Assembly: GCA_021234155.1 (NCBI GenBank) | Contig: JAJEKV010000027.1 | Span: forward strand, 15,780,891 to 15,844,890 | Source: Isoetes taiwanensis | Taxonomy: Eukaryota > Streptophyta > Lycopodiopsida > Isoetales > Isoetaceae | DNA: 64,000 nt | Reading direction: 5' to 3' | In this document: piece after piece, positions 57,345 through 64,000 of the stretch | Layout: every line of letters begins with the position of its first letter | Position numbering within the stretch: the stretch's first letter is position 1 | Notes under the pieces: model-generated | What the model was told of the DNA's origin: nothing | What the model saw: the letters and a program-made list of their open reading frames with translations, nothing else | Databases searched by the model: none | Translations under genes and position numbers: made by a program

Positions 57345-58530
57345 TGTTGTAGTAAGAGTCAATGTGATCGAATATTGAGAATCTTCATGGAATCTTACGA
57401 GAATCTATTATAATTTAGGAGAATCTTGAGAATCTTCATGGGATCTTAGAGAATCTAGAGGAATCTCATTGGAATATTAGGGGAATCTATGGGAATCACA
57501 AGTGAATCCTTGAGAATCTAAGGAATCCAAGGGAATCTTCATAAAATATTTTTAGAACATAGGGGAATATTGGTAGAATCTTGGAGAACCTAGGAACTCT
57601 TAAGAGAAACTAGAGAATATACATAGAATATTAGGAAATCTTGGAGAATCTAGAGGAATGTTGAGATAAGCTTCAAAATCTAAGTAGGAATCTGAGGAAT
57701 CTTCATAGAAACTTGGAGAATCTATGAGAATCTTGATGGAATCTTGGAGAATCTAAGGGAATCTTGATGGAACCTTGGAGAATCTAAAGGAATCTTTGTA
57801 GAATCCAATGGAATCTAAGAGAATCTTGGGAGTCTATAGGAATCTTAAGAGAATCTCTAAGAACCTTCATAAAATCTTTGACAATTTAAGGGAATCTTGA
57901 TGGAATCTTGGAGAATCTAAAGGAATCTATATAGGATCTTAAATAATCTAAGAGAATTGACATAGAATATTTAGGAATCTAAGAGAATCTTGAGAGAATC
58001 TTTGAGGATCTAGGCCAATCTAAAGGAATCTCCATAAAATCTTTCAGAATTTAAGGGAATCTTGATGGAATCTTGGAGAATCTTGAGGAATCTACATGGA
58101 ATCTATGGGAAGCTTGGAAGAATCTTTGGAGATCCACGAGAATCTAAGTGGATCTTAATAAAAATTTTGAGACTTCAGGGAAGTCTTGATGGAATCCTGA
58201 AGAATCTATTGTAATCTTTATAGAATCTAAGGGAATCTAGGGGTAATCTACATAGAACCTTGACAAACCTGGAGGAATCTTGGAATATTCTTTGGATTTC
58301 TAGAAGAATCTCAAGAGAATCTTAGGGAATCTATGGGAATCTTAAAGGAATATTTGAAAATCTAGGAGAATCTAAAGGAATGTCTATAGAATCATATAGA
58401 ATCTCGAGGATTATCAAGGGGTCTTGTGGAATATAAGGGAAAATTGATGGAATCTCAAAGAATTTAGGGGAATCTTTACATTACTTTAGAGAATCCAAGA
58501 GTCTTTATAGAATCTTCGTTGGATGGCACT
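57345..58530. repeat. 1.2 kb degenerate array of GAATCT words at about 11-13 bp spacing
   Basis: GAATCT or close variants (GGAATCTTGATG, GAGAATCTAAGG) occur roughly every 11-13 bp throughout, with no fixed longer unit, until the TA repeat. The strand asymmetry (purine-rich plus strand) is strong. No coding potential. Confidence 0.9.
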
Positions 58531-58579
58531 ACATTTGGCTTTTGGTCGAATTTGTACACCCCCTCATAGTACAACCACT

Positions 58580-58581
<2 letters not shown>

Positions 58582-58617
<36 letters not shown>
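58582..58617. repeat. (TA)18 microsatellite
   Basis: Uninterrupted TA dinucleotides at the right junction of the insert into copy 2 of the palindromic-TIR element. Confidence 0.97.
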
Positions 58618-58618
<1 letters not shown>

Positions 58619-59190
58619 CTAACTGGGAAAAATATTTGAAAGTGCATTTTTTTAGTGTATTCTACCAGAAGCTTTTGCTTCTACACCCGAAAAATTACCG
58701 AAAACATTTAGATGGTCGGATATTTGTAAGTTTGTGGGGATTTTTCGAAACACTCCTATTTTCGATCCATGTAAGAAAGATGATTCATATGTGATTCTGG
58801 TGAGTGATGGAAAACATATCAATGAGTGAAGCATGGATGTGTTTAACACCCTAGAAGCAACTTTCTTAAACCATTGGATATGATAGACCATAATAAATCG
58901 AATTGAATTGAATTGATGTGCATTTTAGAGTATTCCGAATGTCTTTCTTTCATGTGGTGGCGAGTGTTCACCACAGGACACTAGATGAAAGCTTATGCTG
59001 CAAACTTTTCCACTGGAGAAAATAGGATTGTGACGATTTCTGCCATTTCCGACAATATTTTGATTAAGTTTGCAGCCGTGCAAACTTGAGCAGACAATTC
59101 TAGAGTGCATGAAAAATCACCCGATCCTATTATTATGACTTCTACAAACAATTTATCGCGGTGGCCATACTAGCGTTGTGAAATTGCAAG

Positions 59191-60472
59191 CCCATGGAAA
59201 TGAATGGTTTTTGTTTAAGCACGTGAATCCCATGATAAGGTTCTCAAAGTATCTTTTGCTATGATTTTGTGAATGGTTTGGCGGAAAATGGGGGTTAGGG
59301 TTTTGTTGGAATTTTTTTTGACCTTTGGGTAATTCTCTGTTCGTGGCGTCCGAGCATGTTGGGCGGTGGAGCGATGAGGCGATGAGGAGATGGAGGTGAT
59401 GCAGGAGATGAGGCGATGCAGGCAGAGAAGATCCGGCAGAGCAGATGAGGTGAGGGAAGATCCCGCAGCGCTCTGGAGGTCAATTTCTGCTTGGCCAGTG
59501 TAAAACGGGAGGCTTGGATTCCTGGGGTTTGGATACATACTCGGTTTATAGCTATGGCTACTCCAGCGATGGCTATGGTTTCTAGGGATTGTTGCTGGCT
59601 ATGGTTTCCAGCTAGGCTATGATTTCTAGGGTTTGGGTGCAGATAAGCCAAGACTGCCTCCTGAAATTCTTAAACCAAATTTGTTCTTCAGTGATGTACT
59701 TTCTACGGAAATTTCTGCTGAGATTGCAGTGTTGTTTGTGTTATGGCACGTTCTCAGTAAATGCCATCTCTTGACTAAGTTCTTATCTGTTCTGTACTCT
59801 TCTTTGTTCTTATGTGTCTGTCTTTTTGTGAATGCAATGGTGTTCCTGCATTTTTTATGTGTATAGATTGAAGTATACCATGTATGTATATACGTATTTT
59901 AGGCATATGGGGTGCACAAGCTTATACGTGGGTCTGATGTGGAAATTGCACAGCCCTTGATTTGGCATATTCATAGAACTATGCTTGGATTCAATGATAA
60001 AAAAAAAAACAATAAGGAGTGAGCAATAAGGAGTACAAAACTTGGGGTGAAAGCAACCTTATAGTCACGCCTGCTATAAATAAACAAAGGTACAAACAAA
60101 ACAGCCACAAAACAAAAAGGTCGCGGGAAGGGCTACGTGGCAGCCAGCATGGCATGCCCAGACGGACGGCCTTTCTTTCTCCTCTCTGCTTTCAATTCAA
60201 ACAAATTTTTGGCTATGCATGTGGAGAAGTCCGGTCGCCATGTCCTCAAGGGAAAAAAATCGCACACACTGGGCTGCCGTCAGCCTCTATCTCCATGGCC
60301 GATCTTCTCACCCTGACGATCGTCCTAAACCTGGCAAGAATAACTTCCTCCTTTCAAAACTCAAGCTAGAATTTAGAAAACTTGTCAAAGTAGAAATCAT
60401 AGAATATGGAAACTGGTCATTGTTTATATTTGAAACCTTACTATGACCTTTTTGAGCCACCTAGAAACCCGT
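59191..60472. other. sequence without a confident gene
   Basis: On the minus strand, 59651-59215 has long frames with a Pro/Ser/His-rich composition and an AAAACCCTAACCC telo-box at about 59306-59294. It might be the 5' region of a lost gene, but no family is recognisable. Plus frames at 59633 and 60019 are also unrecognised. Confidence 0.3.
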
Positions 60473-61415
60473 TAGCTTCTTGAACCTTTGTGGGTCGAGT
60501 GCATTATACAACATCCCTCCCCTATGTGGCTGATATCTGGCCATCCATGCTGGAAATGAATCGCTACGATGGAGCCACGTAGGGGAGGGGGGCTGTATAA
60601 TGCACCCATCCCACCTTTGCTATCCACACCAACCCCTCTCTCTGCCTAGCCTCTAGACCCCTACGTCAGTCATGGCAACTCCAGTGATAGAAGAGCCAGA
60701 CAAGTCCTACACCCCCTCGATCTATCCCATAGCCATGCCTATGACACTGATACACAATCACCTCAGCTGCGGGCAGATATGGCAGCTGCCAGCTAGACTT
60801 CTCTTGAGAGAGTACATAGAGACAAACACTCGTATGCAGATCAAATGATACAGGCAAAGTTGGAAGATATACACTGAAAAGACAAGAAGGAGCAAAGACC
60901 CATGCAACTAACGTGGTCTGTTAGGTACAGAGCAGGTATTCCAATCTAGTAGCAAGCCAGACCCATCCAACATCGCCAGGACCTCCAGACCAGATGCTTG
61001 AGGAGCACTGGAAATAAATTCAGGCAATGGCAGAGGCCAACACAGCTAGGATTGCCTGCTTAGCAGAAGAAGTACAGGCCTCCATGCCCAAGTTGCTCAA
61101 AACACAATTGGCGACAGAAAAGCAACGTATTTTCAACATGGAGAACCCCCATCCAACAGCTTGAGGATGTCCTCTGTGACGTTCCCCTAAAATATACAGT
61201 ACAAATATGTATATTTTAAGGCCACATCACCTATACCTCAAGTGTGAATAGGGGAGCATGGTTTATATTATATAACTTTGCCAACCTTAGGATGGAACCA
61301 TTTCCACATGGCCCCATCCTATTAGGCAATCCGCCACAGGGTCGTACCCTAGTGGAGCCACGTGGCATGATATGGCAACCCTAACATGGCCTAACCCTAA
61401 CCCTAAGCTACTTTC
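60473..61415 (+). mobile_element. gag-LTR fragment (TR-GAG-like), copy 2, carrying the MITE
   Basis: Matches 49931-50700 throughout, including the gag-like start at 60672 and the join to TGTGACGTTCCCC at 61174. LTR similarity ends near 61415 (AAGCTACTTTCTA). Substitutions and indels against copy 1 are modest, so both derive from one non-autonomous family. Confidence 0.75.
60491..60612. mobile_element. 122 bp foldback MITE with 7 bp target duplication
   Basis: The arms TGGGTCGAGTGCATTATACA... and ...TGTATAATGCACCCATCCC fold back over roughly 40 bp each, including CCTCCCCTATGTGGCT / AGCCACGTAGGGGAGG. ACCTTTG flanks both sides (60484-60490 and 60613-60619). The related sequence at 49933 reads straight through (CTTGAACCTTTGCTATCC), so it is the empty site. 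The size and TSD length resemble small foldback or hAT/Mutator-like MITEs. Confidence 0.92.
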
Positions 61416-63040
61416 TACATGCTTTATCTCGTCTGTCGTCCAACCAGAAGATTTGGTTCCATTCATCATCTTCTTTACTAAACTGACAAAATTGTTAAGG
61501 ATCATATCAGAGAGAACTTTTTCAACTTGGCAACAAGTTTTCATTGATGTGAAGATAAATAAGTCACAACAGTAATGAATAATAGTGTTTCAACACTTCA
61601 AATGCTGGAAAATATCAATCTCAGGTCGTAAAATAATTTTAGAGGATAATATCAATCAAATTTTTGCAAATCTGATCGAGGAGTGCTCAGAGACTTCAAG
61701 AATCCTTCAGATCATGCTTAGCATTGACCAATGTCAGATTTGAGCGCTTCTGGGCCTTCAAAAGAGTATTTTTGTCGAATCCCCTGTATATAGCTTAGTT
61801 TTCAAATGATTTCTCAATCTTAGCCTTGATTTATGGGTTCATTTGATTCTTAGAGGGCGGGAGGGTAGGAATAGGTAGGTTGCGAGGTCAATGGAGCCAA
61901 ATCCGGCTTGATTCGAGCTGGAAACTCAGTTTTAAGGTTCTCGACCGTATTTTTCGTGGAAATGGCGCGATACGGTTCTCGTATTTTCGAGGGTATATCC
62001 CCAGAATATGCTGTATTTTGGCATTTTGGAATCCTCGAGCATGGTTTTAAAGATCTTTCAAAAATAATCAAGGAATCCTTGGAGACTTTTGAGACCATGG
62101 GAATTTTACATACTTGGGAGGAAATAATAGAATATTCTAGGGCATCTTTAGGTCTTAAGGTAGGGATATACCATGGGGACACGTGTATACATGAGAGCTC
62201 ATAGGAAAAATGGGAAATGAACCACAGGGAAATGGAAGAACTATGAAGCAATGGTAGGGATGAAAAATGGGGTTAAGGATATTTGCAAGAAAAAGGAGTA
62301 ATGATAAGGCCAACAATGGTATTTTATGGCCATGAAAATGTGGACTTCAATGGTTAAACAAAGGGTGAATGGGAATGAGATATGAGTATGGAAATGGGGG
62401 AGAGAAGAAGGCAAGATTTGGTGCCATGTATACAGGGGTCTTCCAAGCTCTTTAACTTCCAAACTTCAAAAGATGTCTTCCAAACTTCATAACCCAGATT
62501 CTTCTAGGGTATATTCTTGACTAAGCATTTGACCTCAAATAAAGTACCTCTTATGCACTTTAAGCACTTGTTGATCTCTTATGAACTTTAAGCACTTGTT
62601 GACCTAGAAGTTAAGCATCCTTTGATCTCCACATCAATGTTGACTACCAAGCTCTTCCAAACTTTGACCTAGTCTTCCAAAATGGCTTAACCTAGTTTAA
62701 TGCATTGACCACAGTTAGTATGTTGCCCTTTGGGGCAACATCTTATAAAAACAAGAAAATGGCTAGTCCCCTCAGCCATACAATGTCAAAAGTGAATACA
62801 TAGAGGGGTCTTCAATTTTGTACCAAGGTGTCCAAGTGAGAACATAATGGAGTGGAAGTATAAAGTGCAAGTGTTGATGGAATGAGTATGAATGTGGTGA
62901 TAGGATGATGTGAATGAGATATGGTGAGTTGGAAAATGATGGAAATGAGTATGAGTGTGATAGGGCGGTGATGTGAATGGGGTGTGTGGAGTATATGAGG
63001 ATGGAGTGATTGTGCAAGTATTGAGATCTCGCCAAAACAA
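61416..63040. other. sequence without a recognised gene
   Basis: A 98-codon frame at 61908-62204 and several minus-strand frames have no identifiable domain. Short doublings occur at 62455-62490 (TTCCAAACTTCA) and 62558-62610 (CTTTAAGCACTTGTTGA.CT). At 62870-63010 the plus strand is a purine/T-rich GAGTATGA..GGTGATG run of simple composition. Confidence 0.4.
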
Positions 63041-63057
63041 GAAAATGTATATCTCCC

Positions 63058-63385
63058 CTTGATCTTCAAAGATTGCAACTCTGCTATGATGGTGAAGTTT
63101 GAAGTCAGAGTGCCTTTTTGGGAATGAAAACAAGAATAGAAGTCTAAATGAATAGCGAGAACCACTTATGACCGGATGAATATAGATGGAGAAAAGGTGC
63201 ACCTGCCATGAAAACACACAAACTAGTTAATCTCAAATCCTTGCAGCTCTTCTATGGTGGTGAAGTCAAGTCTTGGGGTGCTTTTTGGGAATGAAAACAA
63301 GAATAAGAAGTCTAAATGGGTAGCGGGACCACTTATGACGGATGAATAGAGATGGAAAAAGGATGCTCCCATATGACACTTGGTA
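63058..63385. repeat. diverged tandem duplication of about 177 bp
   Basis: 63058-63210 and 63235-63385 share GGTGAAGT, TTTTTGGGAATGAAAACAAGAATA.GAAGTCTAAATG, and CCACTTATGAC.GGATGAATA.AGATGG. Confidence 0.85.
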
Positions 63386-63501
63386 AAACATTAGTAATCA
63401 TTCTCTTCTTGGGATCACTTATACTGTTCTCTGGTCAGCCCAACCTACAAACATAAAACTAACTTATCAAAGTAATGTGCTCAAAAGTCAAATTGATCTA
63501 A

Positions 63502-64000
63502 CTACTCTAAACCTACTATAGATCTTTGAACTTTATAGTGTAAAGGCAACCTCTTGTAGCCAATAAGAGTTGGTACCGCAGATTCTAGCACTACAAAGGG
63601 TCCTTCCCAAATTATCAAATTTGCCGGTGAATCTTTCTTTGACTTATTCCACTTGAGGACAAGCTCTGGACCTCTCCCATGCTTTTGGTCCAGTACTACC
63701 ATTATTTCTTCAGGTCTTTGGCATTTTACGTAGCTTTGCACAAACCTTATAGAACTAGTAGACTTCGACAAAACCTTACATGGGGAGTTGTCTCCGATTT
63801 CTTTTCTCTTTTTGCTTGGCAAAATACTCTTTGACATAATACCTAAGATCGGTGTGACCAATTTCCTTACAAAAGTACAAATTGGACACTCTCTCGCTAA
63901 AATGACCTTTCCTTTTGCATTTAGGGCACACTTGCCAATAACAGATATCAGCTAGATGTGAAGTTCTATTGCAATGGATACATTCAGGATAAGTTTTACC
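63502..64000 (-). pseudogene. CCHC zinc-knuckle protein, partial, entering from the right edge
   Basis: On the minus strand from 64000: CIHCNRTSHLADIC is a full C-x2-C-x4-H-x4-C knuckle. CPKCKRKGHF is the start of a second, completed by AREC after a frameshift near 63897. CKEIGHTDLR looks like a third with its last Cys lost. A 119-codon frame continues to 63502 (KKRKEIGDN, RFVQSYVKCQRPEEIM). Multiple knuckles in a row suggest an RNA/DNA-binding protein or a gag-like protein. I do not recognise the downstream part. The start is outside the window. Confidence 0.5.

Larger units (their letters stand above)
55365..59190 (+). mobile_element. DNA-transposon-like repeat (palindromic-TIR family), copy 2, split by a 3.1 kb insert
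   Basis: The left terminus GAAATGTTCGCGGCGGCC-TT-GGCCGCC.. (55367-55395) is followed by GATAAATTTCTTGTATA and the family body to 55480. The body resumes at 58613 (TAGCTAACTGGG) and runs to a right terminus at about 59145-59190 (TACAAACAATTTATCGCGG), whose reverse complement matches the left inner arm. The outer half of the right terminus is decayed. Without the insert the element would be under about 0.7 kb, so it is non-autonomous. Confidence 0.7.

Overview
The window is nuclear DNA of a land plant. It is gene-poor and rich in transposable elements. The plant signs are one intact spliced oxidoreductase gene of the plant 11-beta-hydroxysteroid dehydrogenase / steroleosin type, a Ty3/gypsy element with integrase C-terminal and chromodomain remnants (a chromovirus), plant-style LINEs, TATA plus telo-box promoter architecture in an LTR, and a broken formate-tetrahydrofolate ligase copy. 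A seed-free vascular plant (fern or lycophyte) is my best guess because of the LINE repertoire, but this is inference only.

Layout: 1-7748 is the 3' part of a chromovirus ending in a complete 1.63 kb LTR (6118-7748); its 5' LTR lies left of the window. 7749-9055 and 11702-12948 are two copies of a diverged direct repeat; the right copy preserves the empty site of the chromovirus. 13307-15398 (minus strand) is the only gene that looks intact: six exons, 345 codons, clean GT-AG introns, and a G-box about 95 bp upstream. 16640-32441 is a tandem duplication of a 7.9 kb unit that has a TATA-type promoter module, splice-like cassettes and hairpins but no recognisable protein. 32887-37740 is a nearly full-length LINE on the minus strand (ORF1, endonuclease, RT, zinc-finger tail), probably with tandem 5' monomers to 38235. 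38470-40620 holds two clusters of GGGCG/CGCCC palindromes and minisatellites. 41150-43010 is a second, L1-like LINE, rearranged. 43.0-45.6 kb is a mosaic of pieces related to the 7.9 kb unit, a minisatellite, structured hairpins and a LINE 3' end. 45.9-51.4 kb holds a foldback element, a formate-tetrahydrofolate ligase pseudogene and a gag-LTR fragment. 51.4-59.2 kb has two copies of one DNA-transposon-like family, each split by later insertions (a LINE in one, a 3.1 kb composite in the other). 59.2-64 kb has a 122 bp foldback MITE with a 7 bp target duplication, a second gag-LTR fragment, and the edge of a gene with CCHC knuckles.

Two things stand out. First, four copies of a stem-loop with two facing U-tracts lie in or near LINE 3' regions; their flanking stems differ in sequence but still pair. 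This resembles the ENE poly(A)-protecting fold known from MALAT1, viral and plant transposon RNAs. Second, the two 7.9 kb copies agree over kilobases but differ in a few dense patches, mostly at CNG/CCG trinucleotides, and the transposon ORFs are broken mainly by one-base indels while their motifs survive. This suggests that part of the apparent decay is long-read base-calling error in CHG-methylated DNA, so frameshifts here should be read with caution.
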